This document shows positions 13,564 through 25,384 of a stretch of 64,000 nt of DNA, piece by piece (the stretch's first letter is position 1; each line of letters begins with the position of its first letter). The notes under the pieces are model-generated. The model was given only the letters and a program-made list of their open reading frames with translations. It did no database searches and was not told the DNA's origin. The stretch comes from Prosopocoilus inquinatus (Eukaryota; Arthropoda; Insecta; Coleoptera; Lucanidae). The position numbers were made by a program, and so were the translations under genes. The stretch lies in assembly GCA_036172665.1 (NCBI GenBank), contig JAYKNF010000033.1, forward strand, positions 232,973 through 296,972. The letters run 5' to 3'.

Positions 13564-16500
13564 ATCTAAGCGATCCTTACTTATCTATCATGTTATTTGA
13601 CGTTTCGATGGACTCCAGTAACTCTGATGTGAGATACGACGTTTTCGGACGCAGCAGAAGCTGGAAATAGTTTTAAACGAAACAACACGCATTAGCGATG
13701 TTCCTGTGATGTATCAATCGATCCTTACTCATCTATCATGTTATTTGTCGTTTCGATGGCCTCCAGTAACTCTGATGTGAGATACGACGTTTTCGGACGC
13801 AGCAGAAGCTGGAAATAGTTTTAAACGAAACAACACGCATTAGCGATGTTCCTGTGATGTATCTAATCGATCCTTACTCATCTATCATGTTATTTTACGT
13901 TTGGATGGACTCCAGTAACTCTGATGTGAGATACAAAGTTTTTGGACGCAGCAGAATTTGGAAATAGTTTTAAACGAAACAACACGCATTAGCGATGTTC
14001 CTGTGATGTATCTAATCGATCCTTACTTATCTACTATGTTATTTTACGTTTGGATGGACTCCAGTAATTCTGATGTGAGATACAAAGTTTTTGGACGCAG
14101 CAGTCAGCTGGAAATAGTTTTAAACGAAACAACACGCATTAGCGTTGTTCCTGTGATGTATCTAATCGATCCTTACTCATCTATCATGTTATTTGACGTT
14201 TCGATGGACTCTAGTAATTCTGAAGAGAGATACGAAGTTTTTGGACGCAGCAGGAGCTGGAAATAGTTTTGAACGAAACAACACGTATTAGCGTTGTTCC
14301 TGTGATGTATCTAAACGATCCTTACTTATCTAACATGTTATTTGACGTTTGGATGGACTCCAGTAACTCTGATGTGTGATAGGAAATTTTCGGACGCAGC
14401 AGAAGCTGGAAATAGTTTTAAACGAAACAACAAGCATTAGCGTTGTTCCTGTGATGTATCTAATCGATCCTTACTCATCTGTCATGTTATTTGACGTTTC
14501 GATGGACTCTAGTAATTCTGATGTGAGATACGAAGTTTTTGGACGCAGCAGGAGCTGGAAATAGTTTTAAACGAAACAACACGTATTAGCGTTGTTCCTG
14601 TGATGTATCTAATCGATCCTTACTCATCTATCATGTTATTTGACGTTTGGATGGACTCCAGTAACTCTGATGTGAGATACAAAGTTTATCGGAAGCAGCA
14701 GAAGCTGCAAATAGTTTTAAATGAAACAACACGCATTAGCGTTGTTCCTGTGATGTATCTTATCGATCCTTACTCATCTATCATGTTATTTGACGTTTGG
14801 ACGGACACCAGTAACTCTGATGTGAGATACAAAGTTCTAGGACGCAGCAGAAGCTGGAAATAGTTTTGAACGAAACAACACGTATTAGCGTTGTTCCTGT
14901 GATGTATCTAAACGATCCTTAATTATCTAACATGTTATTTGACGTTTGGATGGACTCCAGTAAGTCTGATGTGAGATACGACGTTTTCGGACGCAGCAGC
15001 AACTGGAAATAGTTTTAAACGAAACAACACGTATTAGCGTTGTTCCTGTGATGTATCTAATCGATACTTACTCATCTATCATGTTATTTGACGTTTGGAT
15101 GGACTCCAGTAACTCTGATGTGAGATACAAATTTCTCGGACGCAGCAGTAGCTGGAAATAATTTTGAACGAAACAACACGTATTAGCGTTGTTCCTGTGA
15201 TGTATCTAAGCGATCCTTACTTATCTAACATGTTATTTGACGTTTCGATGGACTCCAGTAACTCTGATGTGAGATACGACGTTTTCGGACGCAGCAGAAG
15301 CTGGAAATAGTTTTAAACGAAACAACACGCATTAGCGATGTTCCTGTGATGTATCAATCGATCCTTACTCATCTATCATGTTATTTGTCGTTTCGATGGC
15401 CTCCAGTAACTCTGAAGTGAGATACGAAGTTCTCGGAAGCAGCTGAAGCTGGAGATAGTTTTAAACGAAACAACACGTATTAGCGTTGTTCCTGTGCTGT
15501 ATCTAATCGATCCTTACTTATCTATCATGTTATTTGTCGTTTCGATGGACTCCAGTAACTCTGATGTGAGATACGACGTTTTCGGACGCAGCAGAAGCTG
15601 GAAATAGTTTTAAACTAAGCCACACGCATTAGCCATGTTCCTGTGATGTATCTAATCGATCCTTACTCATCTATCATGTTATTTTACGTTTGGATGGACT
15701 CCAGTAACTCCGATGTGAGATACAAAGTTTTTGGACGCAGCAGGAGCTGGAAATAGTTTTAAACGAAACAACACGTATTACCGTTGTTCCTGTGATGTAT
15801 CCAATCGATCCTTACTTATCTACTATGTTATTTGACGTTTGGATGGACTCCAGTAACTCTGATGTGTGATACGAAATTTTCGGACGCAGCAGAAGCTGGA
15901 AATAGTTTTAAACGAAACAACACGCATTAGCGTTGTTCCTGTGATGTATCTAATCGATCCTTACTCATCTGTCATGTTATTTGACGTTTCGATGGACTCT
16001 AGTAATTCTGATGTGAGATACGAAGTTTTTGGACGCAGCAGGAGCTGGAAATAGTTTTAAACGAAACAACACGTATTAGCGTTGTTCCTGTGATGTATCT
16101 AATCGATCCTTACTCATCTATCATGTTATTTGACGTTTGGATGGACTCCAGTAACTCTGATGTGAGACACAAAGTTTATCGGAAGCAGCAGAAGCTGCAA
16201 ATAGTTTTAAATGAAACAACACGCATTAGCGTTGTTCCTGTGATGTATCTTATCGATCCTTACTCATCTATCATGTTATTTGACGTTTGGACGGACACCA
16301 GTAACTCTGATGTGAGATACAAAGTTTTTGGACGCAGCAGAAGCTGAAAATAGTTTTAAACGAAACAACACGCATTAGCGTTGTTCCTGTGATGTATCTA
16401 ATCGATCCTTACTCATCTATCATGTTATTTGACGTTTCGATGGACTCTAGTAATTCTGAAGAGAGATACGAAGTTTTTGGACGCAGCAGGAGCTGGAAAT

Positions 16501-17115
16501 AGTTTTAAACGAAATAACACGTATTAGCGTTGTTCCTGTGATGTATCTAATCGATCCTTACTTATATAGCATATTATTTGACGTTTGAATGAACTCCAGT
16601 AACTCTGATGTGAGATACAAAGTTCTCGGACGCAGCAGAAGCTGGAAATAGTTTTGAACGAAACAACACGTATTAGCGTTGTTCCTGTGATGTATCTAAT
16701 CGATCCTTACTTATCTACTATGTTATTTGACGTTTCGATGGACTCCAGTAACTCTGATGTGAGATACGAAATTTTTGGACGCAGCAGGAGCTGGAAATAG
16801 TTTTAAACGAAACAACACGTATTAGCGTTGTTCCTGTGATGTATCTAATCGATCCTTACTCATCTATCATGTTATTTGACGTTTGGATGGACTCCAGTAA
16901 CTCTGATGTGAGATACAAAGTTCTCGGACGCAGCAGTAGCTGGAAATAGTTTTGAACGTAACAACACGTATTAGCGTTGTTCCTGTGATGTATCTAAGCG
17001 ATTCTTACTTATCTAACATGTTATTTGACGTTTGGATGGACTCCAGTAACTCTGATGTGAGATACAAAGTTTTTGGACGCAGCAGGAGCTGGAAATAGTT
17101 TTAAACGAAACAACA
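8944..17115. repeat. Two-copy super-unit B (recurrence of 1-8172)
   Basis: This segment repeats 1-8172 at constant offset with only one substitution that I noticed (near 13957). Agreement ends close to 17115, where ACACGCATT here faces ACACGTATT at 8172. That such long repeats are nearly identical points to very recent amplification or strong homogenisation; an assembly duplication cannot be ruled out from sequence alone. Confidence 0.85.
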
Positions 17116-18631
17116 CGCATTAGCGTTGTTCCTGTGATGTATCTAATCGATCCTTACTCATCTATCATGTTATTTGACGTTTGAATGGACTCCAGTAAGT
17201 CTGATGTAAGATACAAAGTTCTCGGACGCAGCAGTTGCTGGAAATAGTTTTAAACGAAACAACACGCATTAGCGTTGTTCCTGTGATGTATCTAATCGAT
17301 TCTTACTCATCTATCATGTTATTTGACGTTTCGATGGACTCCAGTAACTCTGAAGTGAGATACGAAGTTCTCGGACGCAGCTGAAGCTGGAGATAGTTTT
17401 AAACTAAGCAACACGCATTGGCCATGTTCCTGTGATGTATCTAATCGATCCTTACTCATCTATCATGTTATTTTACGTTTGGATGGACTCCAGTAACTCC
17501 GATGTGAGATACAAAGTTTTTGGACGCAGCAGGAGCTGGAAATAGTTTTAAACGAAACAACACGTATTAGCGTTGTTCCTGTGATGTATCCAATCGATCC
17601 TTACTTATCTACTATATTATTTGACGTTTCGATGGACTCCAGTAACTCTGATGTGAGATACGAAATTTTCGGACGCAGCAGAAGCTGGAAATAGTTTTAA
17701 ACGAAACAACACGCATTAGCGTTGTTCCTGTGATGTATCTAATCGATCCTTACTCATCTATCATGTTATTTGACGTTTCGATGGACTCTAGTAATTCTGA
17801 TGTGAGATACGAAGTTTTTGGACGCAGCAGGAGCTGGAAATAGTTTTAAACGAAACAACACGTATTAGCGTTGTTCCTGTGATGTATCTAATCGATTCTT
17901 ACTCATCTATCATGTTATTTGACGTTTGGATGGACTCCAGTAACTCTGATGTGAGATACAAAGTTTATCGGACGCAGCAGAAGCTGCAAATAGTTTTAAA
18001 TGAAACAACACGCATTAGCGTTGTTCCTGTGATGTATCTAATCGATCCTTTCTCATCTATCATGTTATTTGACGTTTCGATGGACTCTAGTAACTCTGAT
18101 GTGAGATACGAAGTTTTTGGACGCAGCAGGAGCTGGAAATAGTTTTAAACGAAACAACACGCATTAGCGTTGTTCCTGTGATGTATCTAATCGATCCTTA
18201 CTCATCTATCATGTTATTTGGCGTTTCGATGGACTCCAGTAACTTTGATGTGAGTTACGAAGTTCTCGGACGCAGCTGAAGCTAGAAATAGTTTTAAACG
18301 AAACAACACGTATTAGCGTTGTTCCTGTGATGTATCTAATCGATCCTTACTCATCTATCATGTTATTTCACGTTTGGATGGACTCCAGTAACTCTGATGT
18401 GAGATACAAAGTTCTCGGACGCAGCAGAAGCTGGAAATAGTTTTGAACGAAACAACACGTATTAGCGTTGTTCCTGTGATGTATCTAAACGATCCTTACT
18501 TATCTAACATGTTATTTGACGTTTGGATGGACTCCAGTAACTCTGATGTGAGATACAAAGTTCTCGGACGCAGCAGTAGCTGGAAATAATTTTGAACGAA
18601 ACAACACGTATTAGCGTTGTTCCTGTGATGT
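13564..18631. repeat. Higher-order repeat copy 4 (34 monomers)
   Basis: The 5,068 bp equal 34 x 149 + 2. Up to about 17115 it follows copy 2 at an offset of 8,943 bp. Then five monomers (17092-17836) stand where copy 1 has three and copy 2 has none. After that the order matches the other copies again, with private changes such as TTTCTCATC near 18049. One base differs from copy 2 near 13957 (GCAGAATTTGG against GCAGAAGTTGG). Confidence 0.9.
17092..17836. repeat. Five-monomer replacement block in HOR copy 4
   Basis: These 745 bp (5 x 149) occupy the position of the three-monomer block of copies 1 and 3. The first monomers are of types found elsewhere: one with GATGTAAG and GCAGTTGCTGG (17231), which otherwise occurs only in domain 2 (21554, 23638, 26238, 31075, 32118, 33309), and one with TTTTAAACTAAGCAACACG and CATTGGCCATG, related to the monomer near 1893. 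The last two match the end of the copy 1 block. The block thus links domain 1 to domain 2 and looks like the product of at least two exchanges. Confidence 0.75.
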
Positions 18632-20330
18632 ATCTAAGCGATCCTTACTTATCTATCATGTTATTTGACGTTTCGATGGACTCCAGTAACTCTGATGTGA
18701 GATACGACGTTTTCGGACGCAGCAGAAGCTGGAAATAGTTTTAAACGAAACAACACGCATTAGCGATGTTCCTGTGATGTATCAATCGATCCTTACTCAT
18801 CTATCATGTTATTTGTCGTTTCGATGGCCTCCAGTAACTCTGATGTGAGATACGACGTTTTCGGACGCAGCAGAAGCTGGAAATAGTTTTAAACGAAACA
18901 ACACGCATTAGCGATGTTCCTGTGATGTATCTAATCGATCCTTACTCATCTATCATGTTATTTTACGTTTGGATGGACTCCAGTAACTCTGATGTGAGAT
19001 ACAAAGTTTTTGGACGCAGCAGAAGTTGGAAATAGTTTTAAACGAAACAACACGCATTAGCGATGTTCCTGTGATGTATCTAATCGATCCTTACTTATCT
19101 ACTATGTTATTTTACGTTTGGATGGACTCCAGTAACTCTGATGTGAGATACAAAGTTTTTGGACGCAGCAGTCAGCTGGAAATAGTTTTAAACGAAACAA
19201 CACGCATTAGCGTTGTTCCTGTGATGTATCTAATCGATCCTTACTCATCTATCATGTTATTTGACGTTTCGATGGACTCTAGTAATTCTGAAGAGAGATA
19301 CGAAGTTTTTGGACGCAGCAGGAGCTGGAAATAGTTTTGAACGAAACAACACGTATTAGCGTTGTTCCTGTGATGTATCTAAACGATCCTTACTTATCTA
19401 ACATGTTATTTGACGTTTGGATGGACTCCAGTAATTCTGATGTGAGATACGAAGTTTTTGGACGCAGCAGGAGCTGGAAATAGTTTTAAACGAAACAACA
19501 CGTATTAGCGTTGTTCCTGTGATGTATCTAATCGATCCTTACTCATCTATCATGTTATTTGACGTTTGGATGGACTCCAGTAACTCTGATGTGAGATACA
19601 AAGTTTATCGGAAGCAGCAGAAGCTGCAAATAGTTTTAAATGATACAACACGCATTAGCGTTGTTCCTGTGATGTATCTTATCGATCCTTACTCATCTAT
19701 CATGTTATTTGACGTTTGGACGGACAACAGTAACTCTGATGTGAGATACAAAGTTCTAGGACGCAGCAGAAGCTGGAAATAGTTTTGAACGAAACAACAC
19801 GTATTAGCGTTGTTCCTGTGATGTATCTAAACGATCCTTAATTATCTAACATGTTATTTGACGTTTGGATGGACTCCAGTAAGTCTGATGTGAGATACGA
19901 CGTTTTCGGACGCAGCAGCAACTGGAAATAGTTTTAAACGAAACAACACGTATTAGCGTTGTTCCTGTGATGTATCTAATCGATACTTACTCATCTATCA
20001 TGTTATTTGACGTTTGGATGGACTCCAGTAACTCTGATGTGAGATACAAAGTTCTCGGACGCAGCAGTAGCTGGAAATAATTTTGAACGAAACAACACGT
20101 ATTAGCGTTGTTCCTGTGATGTATCTAAGCGATCCTTACTTATCTAACATGTTATTTGACGTTCCGATGGACTCCAGTAACTCTGATGTGAGATACGACG
20201 TTTTCGGACGCAGCAGAAGCTGGAAATAGTTTTAAACGAAACAACACGCATTAGCGATGTTCCTGTGATGTATCAATCGATCCTTACTCATCTATCATGT
20301 TATTTGTCGTTTCGATGGCCTCCAGTAACT
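18632..20330. repeat. Higher-order repeat copy 5, partial
   Basis: This copy begins with the same CTAAGCGATCC monomer as the other copies and keeps the extra 150-bp TCAGCTGG monomer (19029-19178). It has lost one monomer near 19440, where the GTGTGATAGG type has been fused with the following one, so its offset from copy 4 drops from 5,068 to 4,919 bp. Near 20,333 the expected GAAGTGAG monomer is replaced by GATGTGAG followed by CGACGTTTTCGG, and the order jumps back to types already seen about ten monomers (1,490 bp) earlier. I take this as the end of the regular HOR domain. Confidence 0.8.
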
Positions 20331-22784
20331 CTGATGTGAGATACGACGTTTTCGGACGCAGCAGAAGCTGGAAATAGTTTTAAACGAAACAACACGCATT
20401 AGCGATGTTCCTGTGATGTATCTAATCGATCCTTACTCATCTATCATGTTATTTTACGTTTGGATGGACTCCAGTAACTCTGATGTGAGATACAAAGTTT
20501 TTGGACGCAGCAGAAGCTGGAAATAGTTTTAAACGAAACAACACGCGTTAGCGATGTTCCTGTGATGTATCTAATCGATCCTTACTTATCTACTATGTTA
20601 TTTTACGTTTGGATGGACTGCAGTAACTCTGATGTGAGATACAAAGTTTTTGGACGCAGCAGGAGCTGGAAATAGTTTTAAACGAAACAACACGCATTGG
20701 CGTTGTTCCTGTGATGTATCTAATCGATCCTTACTCATCTATCATGTTATTTGACGTTTCGATGGGCTCTAGTAATTCTGAAGAGAGATACGAAGTTTTT
20801 GGACGCAGCAGGAGCTGGAAATAGTTTTAAACGAAACAACACGTATTAGCGTTGTTCCTGTGATGTATCTAATCGATCCTTACTCATCTATCATGTTATT
20901 TGACGTTTGGATGGACTCCAGTAACTCTGATGTGAGATACAAAGTTTATCGGAAGCAGCAGAAGCTGCAAATAGTTTTAAATGAAACAACACGCATTAGC
21001 GTTGTTCCTGTGATGTATCTAATCGATCCTTACTCATCCATCATGTTATTTGACGTTTCGATGGATTCTAGTAATTCTGATGTGAGATACGAAGTTTTTG
21101 GACGCAGCAGGAGCTGGAAATAGTTTTAAATGAAACAACACGTATTAGCGTTGTTCCTGTGATGTATCTAATCGATCCTTACTCATCTATCATGTTATTT
21201 GACGTTTGGATGGACTCCAGTAACTCTGATGTGAGATACAATGTTCTCGGACGCAGCAGTAGCTGGAAATAGTTTTGAACGTAACAACACGTATTAGCGT
21301 TGTTCCTGTGATGTATCTAAGCGATTCTTACTTATCTAACATGTTATTTGACGTTTGAATGGACTCCAGTAAGTCTGATGTAAGATACAAAGTTTTTGGA
21401 CGCAGCAGGAGCTGGAAATAGTTTTAAACGAAACAACACGCATTAGCGTTGTTCCTGTGATGTATCTAATCGATTCTTACTTATCTAACATGTTATTTGA
21501 CGTTTGGATGGACTCCAGTAAGTCTGATGTAAGATACAAAGTTCTCGGACGCAGCAGTTGCTGGAAATAGTTTTAAACGAAACAACACGCATTAGCGTTG
21601 TTCCTGTGATGTATCTAATCGATTCTTACTCATCTATCATGTTATTTGACGTTTCGATGGACTCTAGTAACTCTGATGTGAGATACGAAGTTTTTGGACG
21701 CAGCAGGAGCTGGAAATAGTTTTAAACGAAACAAGACGCATTAGCGATGTTCCTGTGATGTATCAATCGATCCTTACTCATCTATCATGTTATTTGTCGT
21801 TTCGATGGCCTCCAGTAACTCTGATGTGAGATACGACGTTTTCGGACGCAGCAGAAGCTGGAAATAGTTTTAAACGAAACAACACGCATTAGCGATGTTC
21901 CTGTGATGTATCTAATCGATCCTTACTCATCTATCATGTTATTTTACGTTTGGATGGACTCCAGTAACTCTGATGTGAGATACAAAGTTTTTGGACGCAG
22001 CAGAAGCTGGAAATAGTTTTAAACGAAACAACACGCATTAGCGATGTTCCTGTGATGTATCTAATCGATCCTTACTTATCTACTATGTTATTTTACGTTT
22101 GGATGGACTCCAGTAACTCTGATGTGAGATACAAAGTTTTTGGACGCAGCAGGAGCTGGAAATAGTTTTAAACGAAACAACACGCATTAGCGTTGTTCCT
22201 GTGATGTATCTAATCGATCCTTACTCATCTATCATGTTATTTGACGTTTCGATGGACTCTAGTAATTCTGAAGAGAGATACGAAGTTTTTGGACGCAGCA
22301 GGAGCTGGAAATAGTTTTAAACGAAATAACACGTATTAGCGTTGTTCCTGTGATGTATCTAATCGATCCTTACTTATATAGCATGTTATTTGACGTTTGA
22401 ATGGACTCCAGTAACTCTGATGTGAGATACAAAGTTCTCGGACGCAGCAGAAGCTGGAAATAGTTTTAAACGAAACAACACGCATTAGCGTTGTTCCTGT
22501 GATGTATCTAATCGATTCTTACTCATCTATCATGTTATTTGACGTTTCGATGGACTCTAGTAACTCTGATGTGAGATACGAAGTTTTTGGACGCAGCAGG
22601 AGCTGGAAATAGTTTTAAACGAAACAACACGCATTAGCGATGTTCCTGTGATGTATCAATCGATCCTTACACATCTATCATGTTATTTGTCGTTTCGATG
22701 GCCTCCAGTAACTCTGATGTGAGATACGACGTTTTCGGACGCAGCAGATGCTGGAAATAGTTTTAAACGAAACAACACGCATTA
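20331..22784. repeat. Transition zone: mixed monomers and first domain 2 cassettes
   Basis: The monomer order here follows no HOR copy for long. 20,274-20,800 resembles 18,784-19,310 (offset 1,490 bp). A 150-bp TTTATCGG monomer follows (near 20945). From about 21,130 comes the cassette typical of domain 2: GAACGTAACAAC, then GATGTAAG with GCAGTTGCTGG (21554), CTCTAGTAACTC with GGAGCTGG, the 148-bp GTATCAATCG monomer (21760), and two TTTTACG monomers. A shortened version follows, with its GTATCAATCG at 22653. Confidence 0.75.
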
Positions 22785-25384
22785 GCGATGTTCCTGTGAT
22801 GTATCTAATCGATCCTTACTCATCTATCATGTTATTTTACGTTTGGATGGACTCCAGTAACTCTGATGTGAGATACAAAGTTTTTGGACGCAGCAGAAGC
22901 TGGAAATAGTCTTAAACGAAACAACACGCATTAGAGATGTTCCTGTGATGTATCTAATCGATCCTTACTTATCTACTATGTTATTTTACGTTTGGATGGA
23001 CTCCAGTAACTCTGATGTGAGATACAAAGTTTTTGGACGCAGCAGGAGCTGCAAATAGTTTTAAATGAAACAACACGCATTAGCGTTGTTCCTGTGATGT
23101 ATCTAATCGATCCTTACTCATCTATCATGTTATTTGACGTTTCGATGGACTCTAGTAATTCTGATGTGAGATACGAAGTTTTTGGACGCAGCAGGAGCTG
23201 GAAATAGTTTTAAATGAAACAACACGTATTAGCGTTGTTCCTGTGATGTATCTAATCGATCCTTACTCATCTATCATGTTATTTGACGTTTGGATGGACT
23301 CCAGTAACTCTGATGTGAGATACAAAGTTCTCGGACGCAGCAGTAGCTGGAAATAGTTTTGAACGTAACAACACGTATTAGCGTTGTTCCTGTGATGTAT
23401 CTAAGCGATTCTTACTTATCTAACATGTTATTTGACGTTTGAATGGACTCCAGTAAGTCTGATGTAAGATACAAAGTTTTTGGACGCAGCAGGAGCTGGA
23501 AATAGTTTTAAACGAAACAACACGCATTAGCGTTGTTCCTGTGATGTATCTAATCGATTCTTACTTATCTAACATGTTATTTGACGTTTGGATGGACTCC
23601 AGTAAGTCTGATGTAAGATACAAAGTTCTCGGACGCAGCAGTTGCTGGAAATAGTTTTAAACGAAACAACACGCATTAGCGTTGTTCCTGTGATGTATCT
23701 AATCGATTCTTACTCATCTATCATGTTATTTGACGTTTCGATGGACTCTAGTAACTCTGATGTGAGATACGAAGTTTTTGGACGCAGCAGGAGCTGGAAA
23801 TAGTTTTAAACGAAACAACACGCATTAGAGATGTTCCTGTGATGTATCAATCGATCCTTACTCATCTATCATGTTATTTGTCGTTTCGATGGCCTCCAGT
23901 AACTCTGATGTGAGATACGACGTTTTCGGACGCAGCAGAAGCTGGAAATAGTTTTAAACGAAACAACACGCATTAGCGATGTTCCTGTGATGTATCTAAT
24001 CGATCCTTACTCATCTATCATGTTATTTTACGTTTGGATGGACTCCAGTAACTCTCATGTGAGATACAAAGTTTTTGGACGCAGCAGAAGCTGGAAATAG
24101 TTTTAAACGAAACAACACGCATTAGCGATGTTCCTGTGATGTATCTAATCGATCCTTACTTATCTACTATGTTATCTTACGTTTGGATGGACTCCAGTAA
24201 CTCTGATGTGAGATACAAAGTTTTTGGACGCAGCAGGAGCTGGAAATAGTTTTAAACGAAACAACACGCATTAGCGTTGTTCCTGTGATGTATCTAATCG
24301 ATCCTTACTCATCTATCATGTTATTTGACGTTTCGATGGACTCTAGTAATTCTGAAGAGAGATACGAAGTTTTTGGACGAAGCAGGAGCTGGAAATAGTT
24401 TTAAACGAAATAACACGTATTAGCGTTGTTCCTGTGATGTATCTAATCGATCCTTACTTATATAGCATGTTATTTGACGTTTGAATGGACTCCAGTAACT
24501 CTGATGTGAGATACAAAGTTCTCGGACGCAGCAAAAGCTGGAAATAGTTTTGAACGAAACAACACGTATTAGCGTTGTTCCTGTGATGTATCTAATCGAT
24601 CCTTACTTATCTACTATTTAAACGAAACAACACGCATTAGCGTTGTTCCTGTGATGTATCTAAACGATCCTTACTTATCTAACATGTTATTTGACGTTTG
24701 GATGGACTCCAGTAAGTCTGATGTGAGATACGACATTTTCGGACGCAGCAGCAACTGGAAATAGTTTTAAACGAAACAACACGTATTAGCGTTGTTCCTG
24801 TGATGTATCCAATCGATCCTTACTTATCTACTATGTTATTTGACGTTTCGATGGACTCCAGTAACTCTGATGTGAGATACGAAATTTTCGGACGCAGCAG
24901 AAACTGGAAATAGTTTTAAACGAAACAACACGCATTAGCGTTGTTCCTGTGATGTATCTAATCGATCCTTACTCATCTATCATGTTATTTGACGTTTGGA
25001 TGGACTCCAGTAACTCTGATGTGAGATACGAAATTTTCGGACGCAGCAGTAGCTGGAAATAGTTTTGAACGAAACAACACGTATTGGCGTTGTTCCTGTG
25101 ATGTATCTAAGCGATCCTTACTTATCTAACATGTTATTTGACGTTTGGATGAACTCCAGTAAGTCTGATGTGAGATACGACGTTTTCGGGCGCAGCAGCA
25201 TCTGGAAATAGTTTTAAACGAAACAACACGTATTAGCGTTGTTCCTGTGATGTATCTAATCGATCCTTACTCATCTATCATGTTATTTGACGTTTGGATG
25301 GACTCCAGTAACTCTGATGTGAGATACAAAGTTCTCGGACGCAGCAGCAACTGGAAATAGTTTTGAACGAAACAACACGCATTA
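22785..25384. repeat. 2,600-bp duplication, left copy
   Basis: This is the first half of a direct tandem duplication. Paired landmarks are TAGTCTTAAACG at 22907/25507, TTAGAGATG at 22931/25531, GCAGTTGCTGG at 23638/26238, GTATCAATCG at 23844/26444 and the deleted monomer at 24611/27211; all differ by 2,600. That length is 17 x 149 + 67, non-integral because the unit contains one 148-bp monomer and one monomer reduced to 68 bp. Differences I noticed include TTAGAGATG (23828) against TTAGCGATG (26428), CTCTCATG against CTCTGATG (24056/26656), ACGAAGCAGG against ACGCAGCAGG (24378/26978) and GAAACTGG against GAAGCTGG (24900/27500). Confidence 0.85.
24611..24624 (+). other. 81-bp deletion junction, copy 1
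   Basis: CTACTAT, from the middle of one monomer, is joined directly to TTAAACG, which belongs near the start of the next. The distance between flanking GAAATAG motifs (24541 to 24758) is 217 bp, i.e. 149 + 68. Breakpoint homology is about one base (T). Unlike the other length changes it is not in register with the 149-bp repeat, so it looks like end joining and not homologous exchange. Confidence 0.88.

Noticed and set aside
24541..24757. Transposon insertion or target-site scar at the irregular monomer
   Set aside because: The change is a clean loss of 81 bp with both sides being normal monomer sequence; no added bases, inverted repeats or target-site duplication.
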